Shown here: positions 1 through 8,026 of the stretch, piece after piece
Layout of the letters: every line of letters starts with the position of its first letter
How positions within the stretch are numbered: position 1 is the stretch's first letter
Origin: an uncultured Oscillospiraceae bacterium
Lineage (GTDB): Bacteria > Bacillota > Clostridia > Oscillospirales > Oscillospiraceae
Direction of reading: 5' to 3'
NCBI GenBank assembly: GCA_910578735.1
Contig: CAJTSQ010000012.1
Coordinates: forward strand, 1-64,000
DNA: 64,000 nucleotides
The notes under the pieces: model-generated
What the model was told of the DNA's origin: nothing
Seen by the model: only the letters and a program-made list of their open reading frames with translations
The model's database searches: none
Made by a program: the position numbers and the translations under genes

Positions 1-1669
1 CAGCGGCCACGGGAGCGGCCGCCACAGGGGCGGCGGCGGGGCCGTCAGCGGCGGCCACGGAGACCTGATAGGCCTTGCCGTCGATGGTGATGGTGTAATT
101 GCCGGGGCAGTTATCCCGGGCGCCCATCACCAGGTGGGGGGGCTGATAGCTGGCGGCAAAGGGCTGGATGGGCCGGGAGGTCATGCCGTTGGCCGCGGTG
201 GCGGGCACGCTGGCATAGTAGACATGGCCCTGCCAGGCGGGAACGGGGGGCAGCTCAGCAGCCTTGGGGGCAGCGGGGGCGGGAGCCGCCTTCTTGGCCT
301 CCTCCTTCTTGGGGAAGCCGGCCTCCCGGTCCTTGAAGAAGGCCATGGCCACCTGGGGGAAGGCGATATAGCTCAGCACATCCTCGTCGCTCTTGGCGGT
401 GGCGCCCAGCTCGGCCTTGGTCTTTTCAAACTCGGGCTCCAGAGTGTCGGCAAAGCGGCCCTCCACCACGGGAGTGTTGCCCAGAATCTTCTTCTGAATG
501 GCGGGGTCGATGGGGGCGGGGGTGCGGCCGTACTCGCCACGGCAGTAAGCTTTTATCTCCTTGCCCACCACCTTGTAGCGCTCGCCGGCCAGCACGTTCT
601 GCACGGCCTGGGAGCCCACCATCTGACTGGTGGGGGTGACCAGCGGGGGGTAGCCCAGGTCGGCGCGGACCTTGGGGGTCTCGGCCAGGGCCTGGTCCAG
701 CTTGTCGATGGCGTTCATCATCTTCAGCTGGGAGATCAGGTTGGACAGCATGCCGCCGGGGATCTGATAGTTGAGGCACTGGGTGTCGGTGGCCATGGAG
801 ATGGGGTCCAGGGTGCCGTCCTTGATGAAGTCGGCCCGGACGCCCTTGAAGAAGTCGGCCATCTTAATCAGCACCTTGTCATCCAGGTCCACCTGGTAGC
901 CCAGGGAGCGCAGGGCGTAGGCCAGGGTCTCGGTGGCGGGCTGGGCGGTGCCGCCGGACATGGGGGAGATGGCGGTGTCCAGCACGTCGGCGCCGGCTTC
1001 CACGCCCTTCAGGCAGGTCATAAAGGCCAGGCCGGTGGTGCAGTGGGTGTGGATCACCAGGGGCAGCTCAGGCACGGCGTCCTTGATGGCGGACACCAGG
1101 TCGTAGGACTCCTTGGGCCCCATGATGCCGGCCATGTCCTTGATGCAGATGGACTTCACGCCCATGCTCTTCAGGTCCTTCACCATCTGGACGTTCTTCT
1201 CCAGAGTGTGGACGGGACTGGTGGTGAAGCAGATGGTGCCCGAGGCGTGGCCGCCCTGCTTGACGGTCTCGTCGATGGCCACCTCCAGGTTGCGGGCGTC
1301 GTTCAGGGCGTCGAAAATACGGATGATGTCGATACCGTTCTTGATGGAGTACTCCACAAACTTGCGCACCACATCGTCGGGGTAGTGCTTATAGCCCAGG
1401 ATGTTCTGGCCGCGCAGCAGCATCTGCAGCTTGGTGTTGGGCATCTTCTTGCGAATCTTCCGCAGCCGCTCCCAGGGGTCCTCCTGCAGGTAGCGCAGGC
1501 AGACGTCGAAGGTGGCCCCGCCCCACACCTCGGCGGAGTAGTAGCCGGCCTTGTCGATGGTCTCCAGGATGGGCTCAAACTTGCTGTAGGGCAGGCGGGT
1601 TGCGATGAGGGACTGGTTGGCGTCGCGCAGAACAGTTTCGGTAAAGCCTACTTTTCTTGTCTTGCTCAT
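1..1669 (-). CDS. oadA: Oxaloacetate decarboxylase alpha / pyruvate carboxylase subunit B-type carboxyltransferase (3' end cut by window)
   Basis: This is a biotin-dependent carboxyltransferase that moves CO2 between biotin and pyruvate/oxaloacetate. The frame stays open to the window edge. It begins MSKTRKVGF with GGAGG 12 bases upstream. Near the N-terminus RDANQSL matches the family RDAHQSL motif. HTHC (residues about 206-209) gives the metal-binding histidines of the TIM barrel, with IKDMAG just before it and PTSQMVGSQA in the conserved carboxylase domain. After about residue 470 comes a Pro/Ala-rich linker and the start of a biotinyl domain. The AMKM lysine site lies outside the window. 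It could serve a Na+-pumping decarboxylase or a two-subunit pyruvate carboxylase; the missing neighbours would decide. Confidence 0.88.
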   Translation of the reverse strand, partial: MSKTRKVGFTETVLRDANQSLIATRLPYSKFEPILETIDKAGYYSAEVWGGATFDVCLRYLQEDPWERLRKIRKKMPNTKLQMLLRGQNILGYKHYPDDVVRKFVEYSIKNGIDIIRIFDALNDARNLEVAIDETVKQGGHASGTICFTTSPVHTLEKNVQMVKDLKSMGVKSICIKDMAGIMGPKESYDLVSAIKDAVPELPLVIHTHCTTGLAFMTCLKGVEAGADVLDTAISPMSGGTAQPATETLAYALRSLGYQVDLDDKVLIKMADFFKGVRADFIKDGTLDPISMATDTQCLNYQIPGGMLSNLISQLKMMNAIDKLDQALAETPKVRADLGYPPLVTPTSQMVGSQAVQNVLAGERYKVVGKEIKAYCRGEYGRTPAPIDPAIQKKILGNTPVVEGRFADTLEPEFEKTKAELGATAKSDEDVLSYIAFPQVAMAFFKDREAGFPKKEEAKKAAPAPAAPKAAELPPVPAWQGHVYYASVPATAANGMTSRPIQPFAASYQPPHLVMGARDNCPGNYTITIDGKAYQVSVAAADGPAAAPVAAAPVAA

Positions 1670-1757
1670 AGTTTTTTCGACCTCCAAATTGCTCCCCGGA
1701 GCAAACTGTCGGGGATAATTTGCCCCTTGGGGCGGACGTTTTTTTCGCTTGCCCTAT

Positions 1758-1786
1758 ATTTTAGTATAATCCTTTCAAGAAAGCAA
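1758..1786 (-). promoter_or_regulatory. Sigma-A promoter of the carboxyltransferase gene
   Basis: Read on the minus strand, TTGCTT (1781-1786) and TAAAAT (1758-1763) are separated by 17 bases. The leader of about 80 bases holds a short inverted repeat, TTGCTCC/GGAGCAA (1689-1704), just upstream of the ribosome binding site. Confidence 0.6.
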
Positions 1787-1932
1787 GTCCCTCTTGCGGA
1801 ATATTCTGGCCTTTTTTCCCCGATTTCTTGTGCAAAAAACACGGCAGGCCTCTTTCGCGCTTTCCCCTTTTCTTTTTCTTTCGCCTGTGCTATACTATAG
1901 AATGAATTTGTATGTAAAGGCAGGAGACAGAT

Positions 1933-2442
1933 TTGGACAATGTCACTCTCATCGGTATGCCGGGTTCAGGGAAGAGCACGGTGGGCGTTCTGCTGGCCAA
2001 GCTGCTGGGGTATCAATTTCTGGACGTGGACCTGCTCATTCAGGAGCGGGAGGGGGCACTGCTCCAGGAGATTTTGGACCTGCGGGGTACAGCGGCTTTT
2101 CTGGACGCGGAGGAGGCAGCGGTGCGCAGCCTGCACTGCCGCCGCACCGTGATCGCGCCCGGCGGCAGCGCCGTATGCCGGGAGGGGGCAGCCCTCTATC
2201 TAAAGGGACTGGGGCCGGTGGTCTACCTTCAGGTCTCTCTGGAGGAGCTGACGCGGCGGGTCCAAAACCTGTCTACCCGGGGCATCGCCATGGAGCCGGG
2301 CCAGACCCTGGCCGACGTGATGGCCTATCGGGCCCCCCTTTACCGCAAATACGCCGACCTGATCGTGGACTGCCCCGCCGGGCAGGAGCTGGCTGAAACC
2401 GCCCGGATTGTCAAGGAGCGGCTGGGTCAGGCCGGTCTGTAA
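1933..2442 (+). CDS. aroK: Shikimate kinase
   Basis: The 169-aa protein phosphorylates shikimate at the 3-OH in the chorismate pathway. GMPGSGKST near residue 8 is the Walker A loop. DVD about residues 32-34 replaces the usual DxD shikimate-binding motif. APGGSAV (about 75-81) is the conserved GG substrate loop. STRGIA near 115 lies in the lid/adenine region. A TTG start is chosen because AGGAGA lies at the right distance upstream and no better ATG precedes the P-loop. Length is normal for a monofunctional enzyme. No other aro gene is nearby. An extended -10 (TGCTATACT, 1888-1896) may drive it. Confidence 0.9.
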   Translation: MDNVTLIGMPGSGKSTVGVLLAKLLGYQFLDVDLLIQEREGALLQEILDLRGTAAFLDAEEAAVRSLHCRRTVIAPGGSAVCREGAALYLKGLGPVVYLQVSLEELTRRVQNLSTRGIAMEPGQTLADVMAYRAPLYRKYADLIVDCPAGQELAETARIVKERLGQAGL

Positions 2443-2515
2443 CCGCCCCAGCCCGCAGGGAAAAGCGCGGGCCGCGCCGGGTCTCCCGCCGTGAATGAAA
2501 AGAAGGAAGTTTTCA

Positions 2516-4405
2516 ATGCAATTTCGTGACCTGGGGCTGAACGCCCCCATCTTAAAGGCCCTGGAGGAGCAGGGCTACAAAAAACCCTCTCCCATCCAGG
2601 AGAAGGCCATCCCCCCCGCCCTGGCCGGGCGGGACGTGCTGGGCTGCGCCCAGACGGGCACAGGCAAGACCTGTGCCTTCGCAACCCCTATTTTGCAGCG
2701 GCTGGAAGCCGCGAACACCTCCAAGCGGCCCATCCGGGCCCTGATCCTCACCCCCACCCGGGAACTGGCCATCCAGATCGGCGAGAGCTTTGAGGCCTAT
2801 GGCAAATATCTGAAGCTGCGCCACACCGTCATCTTCGGCGGGGTGGGCCAGAACCCCCAGGTTGAGGCCCTGAAAAGGGGCGTCGATATCCTGGTAGCCA
2901 CCCCGGGGCGGCTGATGGACCTCCACGACCAGGGCTTCGTCTCCCTGGACGCCCTGGAGATTTTCGTCCTGGACGAGGCCGACCGGATGCTGGACATGGG
3001 CTTTATCCACGATGTGCGGAAAATCCTCAAGTGGCTGCCCCAGAAAAAGCAGACCCTCTTTTTCTCCGCCACCATGCCCCCCGAGATCACCGATCTGGTA
3101 AACTCCCTGCTGAAAAACCCGGTGAAAGTGGCTGTGGACCCCGTCTCCTCCCCGGTGGAGGTGATCCGTCAGTCCGTCTACCTGGTGGACAAGGGAAACA
3201 AGACCCGTCTGCTGGCTCACCTGATGGGAGAGAAACGGGTGAAAAACGCCCTGGTTTTCACCCGTACCAAGCATGGGGCCAACAAGGTGGCCCGAGACCT
3301 GGTGAAGGAGGGCATCTCCGCCGCCGCCATCCACGGCAATAAGAGCCAGGCCGCCCGCCAGCAGGCCCTGAACGACTTTAAGTCGGGCCGCATCCGCTGC
3401 CTGGTGGCCACCGACATCGCCGCCCGGGGGCTGGACATCGAGGAGCTGTCCCACGTGTTCAACTACAACCTCCCCGAGGTGCCCGAGACCTATGTCCACC
3501 GCATTGGCCGTACCGGCCGGGCGGGCCGGGGGGGCGAGGCCATCGCCTTCTGCGACTTCGGGGAGAAGCCCCTGCTGAAGGACATTGAGAAGCTGATCGG
3601 CAAAAAGGTGCCCCTGGTAGAGGGCCACCTCTACCCCATGCAGGTCTTTGAGGCCCCCAAGCGGGACAAGAACGGCAAAATCATCAACGAGGAGGATGCC
3701 GAGGCCAGAGCCGCCGCCCGAGCGCTGCGCCGCCAGCGGGAGGAGGCCCGGAAGACCGCCGAACCGGCCGCCGGGCCAAAGGCGGCAGAACCCGTTCCGC
3801 CCGAAGCCGACACCAAGAAGAAACGCCGCCGCAAAAAGAAGCGCTCCGCCGCTCCGGAGGAGGTTGTCCTCCGTTCCGCCGCCCCCGCGGAGGAAGCGGG
3901 CGCCTCCAGCGATCTGCCCGTGCCCCCCTCCGCCCCCAGGCGCGGGGTGCGGTCAGGTGCCCTGATGGACACCGGCGACGCCATGCCCAACACCGAGTTC
4001 CACCGCCCCAACCCCCTGGACAGCGATGTCATCATGGATGCCACCGCCCGCCTGTTGGCCCCCAAACGTTCGCTGCTGTCCTCCATCCTGCCCAAGGGCG
4101 AGAAAAAGCAGCCGCAAAAGGCTGAACGGGCGAAGGGGGCCAAAAAGGCCAAGGGCCCCAAGGCAGACCAGCCTCCAAAGGCCAAGCAGTCCAAACCGGA
4201 AGCCGCTAAGGCCAAAAAGGGCCAGAGGTCCGCTCAGGCCAAGCCGGAGTCCCCCAAAAAGGCGGTTCCCACGCCCTCCAAAAAGAAAGGGAGCTCCAAG
4301 CGCCAGGGCCGTCCCATGCCCCCCGAGCCCCGGAAGAACCAGCCCAAGGATTCCACTGAGCAGGCCAGCCTGATGAAGCCCTATTATTTGGATATTGGAA
4401 GATAA
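2516..4405 (+). CDS. DEAD-box ATP-dependent RNA helicase, RhlE-like, with lysine-rich tail
   Basis: This is an ATP-dependent RNA unwinding enzyme of the cytosol. Its helicase motifs appear in order: Q motif KPSPIQ, AQTGTGKT, PTRELA, TPGR, DEAD, SAT, then in the second RecA domain FTRTKHGA, ARGLDIEE and HRIGRTGRAG. The core spans about residues 1-370. A tail of about 260 residues is rich in Lys, Ala and Pro and is probably an unstructured RNA-binding extension. Start: the ATG at 2516 has AAGGAAG 5 bases upstream, whereas the earlier in-frame ATG at 2495 has no such site. The stop is followed after 21 bases by a small gene. Confidence 0.93.
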   Translation: MQFRDLGLNAPILKALEEQGYKKPSPIQEKAIPPALAGRDVLGCAQTGTGKTCAFATPILQRLEAANTSKRPIRALILTPTRELAIQIGESFEAYGKYLKLRHTVIFGGVGQNPQVEALKRGVDILVATPGRLMDLHDQGFVSLDALEIFVLDEADRMLDMGFIHDVRKILKWLPQKKQTLFFSATMPPEITDLVNSLLKNPVKVAVDPVSSPVEVIRQSVYLVDKGNKTRLLAHLMGEKRVKNALVFTRTKHGANKVARDLVKEGISAAAIHGNKSQAARQQALNDFKSGRIRCLVATDIAARGLDIEELSHVFNYNLPEVPETYVHRIGRTGRAGRGGEAIAFCDFGEKPLLKDIEKLIGKKVPLVEGHLYPMQVFEAPKRDKNGKIINEEDAEARAAARALRRQREEARKTAEPAAGPKAAEPVPPEADTKKKRRRKKKRSAAPEEVVLRSAAPAEEAGASSDLPVPPSAPRRGVRSGALMDTGDAMPNTEFHRPNPLDSDVIMDATARLLAPKRSLLSSILPKGEKKQPQKAERAKGAKKAKGPKADQPPKAKQSKPEAAKAKKGQRSAQAKPESPKKAVPTPSKKKGSSKRQGRPMPPEPRKNQPKDSTEQASLMKPYYLDIGR

Positions 4406-4426
4406 CGGAGGAAAGGAGGTTTTCCC

Positions 4427-4570
4427 ATGCCGAGTGAATCCGGGATAAAGCGCATGGATTTAGCTATGCTCTATGAGCTGCGGCTGATTTTCAACGAAAG
4501 CGAGAAAGAAACCTTCACCAAGGCGGAAATTATGGAATTACTGGACCAGATTGCAATTACAAAGAAATAG
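4427..4570 (+). CDS. Small 47-aa protein of unknown function
   Basis: This short reading frame has a very strong ribosome binding site (AAAGGAGG) 7-8 bases before its ATG. It starts MPSESGIKRMDLAMLY and ends QIAITKK. It is charged and probably alpha-helical, with no cysteine and no signal peptide. It sits 21 bases after the helicase stop and 15 bases before the CoA-transferase start, so it is probably co-transcribed. Its codon use is less GC-biased than that of its neighbours. I do not recognise a family. The evidence for expression is the ribosome binding site and tight spacing. Confidence 0.65.
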   Translation: MPSESGIKRMDLAMLYELRLIFNESEKETFTKAEIMELLDQIAITKK

Positions 4571-4585
4571 CAGGAGGAAAACATC

Positions 4586-5923
4586 ATGGATTATCAAGCC
4601 CTTTACCAGCAGAAGCTCACCACCGCTGCCCAGGCCGTGAAGGCGGTCAAGTCAGGCGACTGGGTGGACTACGGCTGGTGCACCAACCACCCCGTGGCCC
4701 TGGACAAGGCCCTGGCCGACCGGAAGGATGAGCTCACCGATGTAAAGGTCCGGGGGGGCGTCACCATGTGGATGCCCGAGATCGCCAAGGCCGATGACGC
4801 CGGGGAACACTTCACCTGGAACTCCTGGCACTGCTCCGGCATCGACCGGAAGATCATCGGCAAGGGGATGGGCTTTTTCGCCCCCATGCGCTACTCCGAG
4901 CTGCCCCGGTTCTACCGGGAGAATGTGACTGTGGACGTGGCCATGATCCAGGTCACCCCCATGGACAGCCACGGCAACTTCAGCTACGCCCTGGCCGCCT
5001 CCCACCTGGCCGACATGCTGGACAAGGCCAAGGTCATCATTGTAGAGGTCAATCAGAACCTGCCCTGGGTTTACGGCCTCACCGGCTGTGAGATCAACAT
5101 TGCCGACGTGGACTACGTGGTGGAGGGCGACAACCCCGCCGTGGCCCAGCTGGGCGGGGGCGGCGAGCCCACCGACGTGGACCGGGCGGTGGCCAAGCTC
5201 ATTGTGGAGCAGATCCCCAACGGGGCCTGCCTCCAGCTGGGCATCGGCGGCATGCCCAACACCGTGGGCTCCATGATCGCCCAGTCCGATCTGAAGGACC
5301 TGGGCGTCCACACCGAGATGTATGTGGACGGCTTTGTGGACATGGCCCTGGCGGGCAAGCTCACCGGGCAGAACAAGGCTCTGGACAAGGGCCGTCAGGT
5401 ATACGCCTTCGCCGCCGGCACCCAGAAGCTCTACGACTACGTGGACCGCAACCCCGCCGTCATGGCCGCTCCGGTGGACTACACCAACGACGTGCGCGTC
5501 CTGGCCCAGCTGGACAACTTTATCTCCATCAACAATGCCATCGACATGGACCTGTTCGGCCAGGTCAACGCCGAGTCCGCCGGGCTGAAGCACATCTCCG
5601 GCACCGGCGGGCAGCTGGACTTCGTCATGGGCGCCTACCTGTCCAAGGGCGGCAAGAGCTTTATCTGCATGTCCTCCACCGTCACCGGCAAGGACGGCTC
5701 CGTCAAGAGCCGCATTGTCCCCACCCTCACCCCCGGCTCCATCGCCACCGACCCCCGGTCCTGCGTGCAGTACATCGTCACCGAGCACGGCATGATTAAC
5801 CTGAAGGGCCTGTCCACCTGGGAGCGGGCCGAGGCCATCATCTCCATCGCCGACCCCCAGTTCAGGGAGCAGCTCATTCAGGACGCCCAGAAGATGGGCA
5901 TCTGGAGGAGAAGCAATCGCTGA
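4586..5923 (+). CDS. Butyryl-CoA:acetate / 4-hydroxybutyrate-type CoA-transferase
   Basis: The 445-aa protein belongs to the acetyl-CoA hydrolase/transferase family that swaps CoA between butyryl-CoA (or 4-hydroxybutyryl-CoA) and acetate. Family hallmarks are SGDWVDYGW near residue 24, VKVRGG, FTWNSWH, IPNGACLQLGIGGMPN (about 210-225) and the active-site stretch GVHTEMYVDGF (about 238), whose glutamate forms the CoA thioester in related enzymes. The C-terminus has SSTVTGKDG, IVTEHG and IWRRSNR. Resemblance to gut butyrate producers' But-type enzymes is strong by eye, but substrate cannot be fixed from sequence. GGAGG precedes the ATG. A 17-bp hairpin follows. Confidence 0.85.
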   Translation: MDYQALYQQKLTTAAQAVKAVKSGDWVDYGWCTNHPVALDKALADRKDELTDVKVRGGVTMWMPEIAKADDAGEHFTWNSWHCSGIDRKIIGKGMGFFAPMRYSELPRFYRENVTVDVAMIQVTPMDSHGNFSYALAASHLADMLDKAKVIIVEVNQNLPWVYGLTGCEINIADVDYVVEGDNPAVAQLGGGGEPTDVDRAVAKLIVEQIPNGACLQLGIGGMPNTVGSMIAQSDLKDLGVHTEMYVDGFVDMALAGKLTGQNKALDKGRQVYAFAAGTQKLYDYVDRNPAVMAAPVDYTNDVRVLAQLDNFISINNAIDMDLFGQVNAESAGLKHISGTGGQLDFVMGAYLSKGGKSFICMSSTVTGKDGSVKSRIVPTLTPGSIATDPRSCVQYIVTEHGMINLKGLSTWERAEAIISIADPQFREQLIQDAQKMGIWRRSNR

Positions 5924-5943
5924 AAACAGAAATGTCCCTATGA

Positions 5944-5983
5944 CAGCACAACGCCCCCGGCCAGAGCCGGGGGCGTTGTGCTG
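5944..5983. terminator. Bidirectional hairpin terminator
   Basis: A perfect 17-bp inverted repeat, CAGCACAACGCCCCCGG (5944-5960) with its complement at 5967-5983 and a 6-base loop, lies between converging genes. Neither side has a long T-run. Confidence 0.7.
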
Positions 5984-5995
5984 ATATTCCATGTG

Positions 5996-6217
5996 TTACA
6001 CCATCTTGGCCACCAGGCGGTCCAGAGAGCGGGGGGCAACATCGTCCTCCACCACCACGTGGGCCTTCCGCCCCACCAGGGCGAACAGCCCCAGCAGGGA
6101 CCGGGCGTCCAGCATCATGCTGCCGGAACTCAGCCAAACCTCATACGGGGCCTCACAAGCCAACCGATTAATCTTTTCAACCTGAGCCTCATTCTTGATC
6201 TCGATGTCACGAATCAT
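5996..6217 (-). CDS. HPr-like protein lacking the phosphorylatable histidine
   Basis: The 73-aa protein resembles the second half of HPr phosphocarriers: LSSGSMMLDARSLLGLFALVG aligns with the HPr serine-46 region, followed by a VVVEDD strand. The N-terminal place of the HARP active site reads NEAQVEK, so there is no histidine to carry phosphate. It is therefore a non-catalytic HPr-fold protein, perhaps regulatory. Start: the ATG at 6215-6217 has AAGGAGGT 7 bases upstream; an in-frame ATG 8 codons earlier lies before that site. No PTS genes are nearby. Confidence 0.72.
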   Translation of the reverse strand: MIRDIEIKNEAQVEKINRLACEAPYEVWLSSGSMMLDARSLLGLFALVGRKAHVVVEDDVAPRSLDRLVAKMV

Positions 6218-6295
6218 TGCAAAGACCTCCTTGCATTTCATTCAACTTGTTTGATATGTCTGTACGCAGGACCGGCTTTCTCACCGGCTGTCCGT

Positions 6296-6325
6296 ATTGT
6301 AGCAGGAAGGACTTCCCCGCGTCAA
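6296..6325 (-). promoter_or_regulatory. Sigma-A promoter of the HPr-like gene
   Basis: On the minus strand TTGACG (6320-6325) and TACAAT (6296-6301) are 18 bases apart. The transcript would have a leader of about 70 bases with a GCCGG..CCGGC hairpin. Confidence 0.65.
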
Positions 6326-6488
6326 GGGCGGTTTTTGTTGAATACGCCTAAATATTGCCATATATTTTTGTGCAATAATCACACTTTCGGTTGGAAGTTC
6401 TGTCTTCAAAACGACAATCGTCCGTAATATGTGGATACATTCTGCTGTGTCCCCCCGCAAAAATCTTCTGCGGGCCTCCCTTTTGCCA

Positions 6489-6552
6489 TTGACACGCCCT
6501 CCGCTCTGCACTATAATGAGATGTTGCACTGCGGCCCGTGTCTGCGGTGCAA
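6489..6552 (+). promoter_or_regulatory. Consensus promoter of serC with hairpin at the transcript 5' end
   Basis: TTGACA (6489-6494) and TATAAT (6512-6517) are a perfect sigma-A pair with a 17-base spacer. Directly at the expected start of the RNA lies an inverted repeat, TTGCACTGC (6524-6532) with GCGGTGCAA (6544-6552). It could protect the mRNA end or be a repressor site. Confidence 0.8.
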
Positions 6553-6586
6553 TGGAATCGAATTTAAATAGAAAGGGGCTCTTTCA

Positions 6587-7672
6587 ATGAGCGATCAGCG
6601 CGTATACAACTTCGCCGCCGGCCCCTCCACGCTTCCGCTGTCTGTGCTGGAGCGTGCCGGGTCTGAAATCACCAACTACCGGGGTTCCGGTATGTCTGTG
6701 ATGGAGATGAGTCACCGATCTAACATTTTTATGGGCATCTTCCAGGAGACCCAGGACAAGCTGCGCCGGCTGATGGGCGTTCCGGAGGACTACCACATTC
6801 TCTTTCTCCAGACGGGGGCCTCCGGCCAATTCTCCATGATCCCTCTGAACCTGATTGGCCGGACAGGGCGGGCGGACTACGCCGTCACCGGCAACTTCTC
6901 CAGCCTGGCCTATAAGGAGGCCGCAAAGTACGGAACTATCAGCCTGGCCTGCGACACCGGTGACCGGAACCACTGCTACATCCCCCGGCAGGAGGAGCTG
7001 AAGCTGGACAAGGACGCCAGCTATTTCTACTACTGCGCCAACAACACCATCTACGGCACCGAGTGGGACTATGTCCCCGCCACCGGGGAGGTCCCCCTGG
7101 TGTGTGACATGTCCTCCGACATCCTGTCCATGCCGGTGGATGTGTCCAAATTCGGCATTATCTATGCCGGGGCTCAGAAGAACATGGCCCCCGCCGGGCT
7201 GACGGTGGTGATCGTCAAGGACGGCCTGGCGGGCCACGAGCTGCCCTTCACCCCGCTGATGATGAACTACCAGACCATGATCGACAAGGACTCCATGTAC
7301 AACACCCCGCCCTGCTGGTGCATCTACATGCTGGGCCTGGTTCTGGACTGGGTAGCGGAAAACGGCGGCCCGGAGGGTATGAAAAAGCTGCGGGACCTGC
7401 GCTCCGGGATGCTCTACGACACACTGGAGAACACCCGTCTCTTCCGGCTCCATGCAGACAAGGGCTCCCGGTCCGGGATGAACATCACCTTCCGCACCGA
7501 GGACGAGGCCCTGGACGCTAAATTTATCAAAGAGGCCGCCCAAGCCGGCTTTGTCAACCTGAAGGGCCACCGGAAGACCGGCGGTATGCGGGCCAGCATC
7601 TACAACGCCATGCCCGTGGAGGGCGTGGAGAAGCTGTGCGAATTTATCCGGGCCTTTGACAAGGCCAACTGA
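6587..7672 (+). CDS. serC: Phosphoserine aminotransferase
   Basis: The 361-aa PLP enzyme makes 3-phosphoserine from 3-phosphohydroxypyruvate and glutamate. The start NFAAGPSTLP is typical of the family. MSHRS (about 44-48) and the phosphate-binding TGASGQF (about 77-83) are present. The PLP lysine is the K in AGAQKNMAPAG (about residue 198). HRKTGGMRASIYNAMP near the C-terminus is the conserved phosphate-binding arginine region. GAAAGGGG precedes the ATG. With serA about 0.75 kb downstream it forms a serine biosynthesis locus, now split by a regulator pair and a repeat. Confidence 0.96.
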   Translation: MSDQRVYNFAAGPSTLPLSVLERAGSEITNYRGSGMSVMEMSHRSNIFMGIFQETQDKLRRLMGVPEDYHILFLQTGASGQFSMIPLNLIGRTGRADYAVTGNFSSLAYKEAAKYGTISLACDTGDRNHCYIPRQEELKLDKDASYFYYCANNTIYGTEWDYVPATGEVPLVCDMSSDILSMPVDVSKFGIIYAGAQKNMAPAGLTVVIVKDGLAGHELPFTPLMMNYQTMIDKDSMYNTPPCWCIYMLGLVLDWVAENGGPEGMKKLRDLRSGMLYDTLENTRLFRLHADKGSRSGMNITFRTEDEALDAKFIKEAAQAGFVNLKGHRKTGGMRASIYNAMPVEGVEKLCEFIRAFDKAN

Positions 7673-7936
7673 TTACCCCCGCACCATCCCATTCAGCTCC
7701 CGGGACAGGGCCAGCGCCGCCTGAAACAGGTGCTCACAGGTAATGTCGCTTTGAGCGGCGACTGTATCCATCAGGGCACGCAGGTCCCGCCGCTGGTCAT
7801 CGCTCAGATACGACGCGACCCGCTTCTCCTGCTGCTCGGCGCCCAGCACGGCTTCAATGTACTCCTTGTCCTCAGACAGGCCCCCCATGCGCTTCTCGCA
7901 TACAAATTCGTAGAGGCATCTTGTCAGATCATTCAT
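7673..7936 (-). CDS. Small helical protein of unknown function next to a divergent regulator
   Basis: The 87-aa protein starts MNDLTRCLYEFVCEKR, after GGAGG at a good distance, and is predicted to be all-helical and charged. I recognise no catalytic motif. It resembles the DUF6809-type small proteins of gut Clostridia, but that is recalled loosely. It is transcribed away from a small HTH gene through a shared operator-like region. Its stop codon abuts the serC stop, so the two genes converge with no spacer. Confidence 0.7.
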   Translation of the reverse strand: MNDLTRCLYEFVCEKRMGGLSEDKEYIEAVLGAEQQEKRVASYLSDDQRRDLRALMDTVAAQSDITCEHLFQAALALSRELNGMVRG

Positions 7937-7956
7937 GGTGATTCCTCCATTCTTTA

Positions 7957-8010
7957 GGCCGTTCGGTCCATTTTCGTTTCTATTATAATTGGTCCGTTTA
8001 GTCCTGTCAA
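7957..8010. promoter_or_regulatory. Divergent promoter with paired operator-like repeats
   Basis: On the minus strand TTGACA (8005-8010) and TATAAT (7982-7987), spacing 17, are a perfect consensus promoter for the 87-aa gene. Two direct repeats of the form GGACnnAACGGnC flank the -10: one fills the -35/-10 spacer (7991-8004), the other lies just downstream (7957-7969). The -10 reads ATTATAAT and could serve the plus-strand HTH gene too. This suggests autoregulation by the HTH protein. Confidence 0.7.
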
Positions 8011-8026
8011 GAGGTGAATACAAAAA

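Larger units (their letters stand above)
6218..6586. other. Intergenic region between the HPr-like gene and serC
   Basis: This 369-base AT-richer spacer holds two back-to-back promoters: a minus-strand one (6296-6325) and a plus-strand one (6489-6517). A small hairpin, CCCGCA/TGCGGG, lies at 6455-6475. An open frame at 6281-6529 on the minus strand overlaps the minus promoter and has no ribosome binding site. I see no gene here. Confidence 0.6.

Noticed and set aside
134..1900. 588-codon open frame on the plus strand opposite the carboxyltransferase gene
   Set aside because: It is rich in Gly, His, Val, Leu as expected from the antisense of a GC-rich gene, has no ribosome binding site, and the minus strand encodes a full known family.
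6281..6529. 82-codon minus-strand open frame upstream of the HPr-like gene
   Set aside because: It covers both promoters of the intergenic region, has no ribosome binding site and no recognisable protein features.
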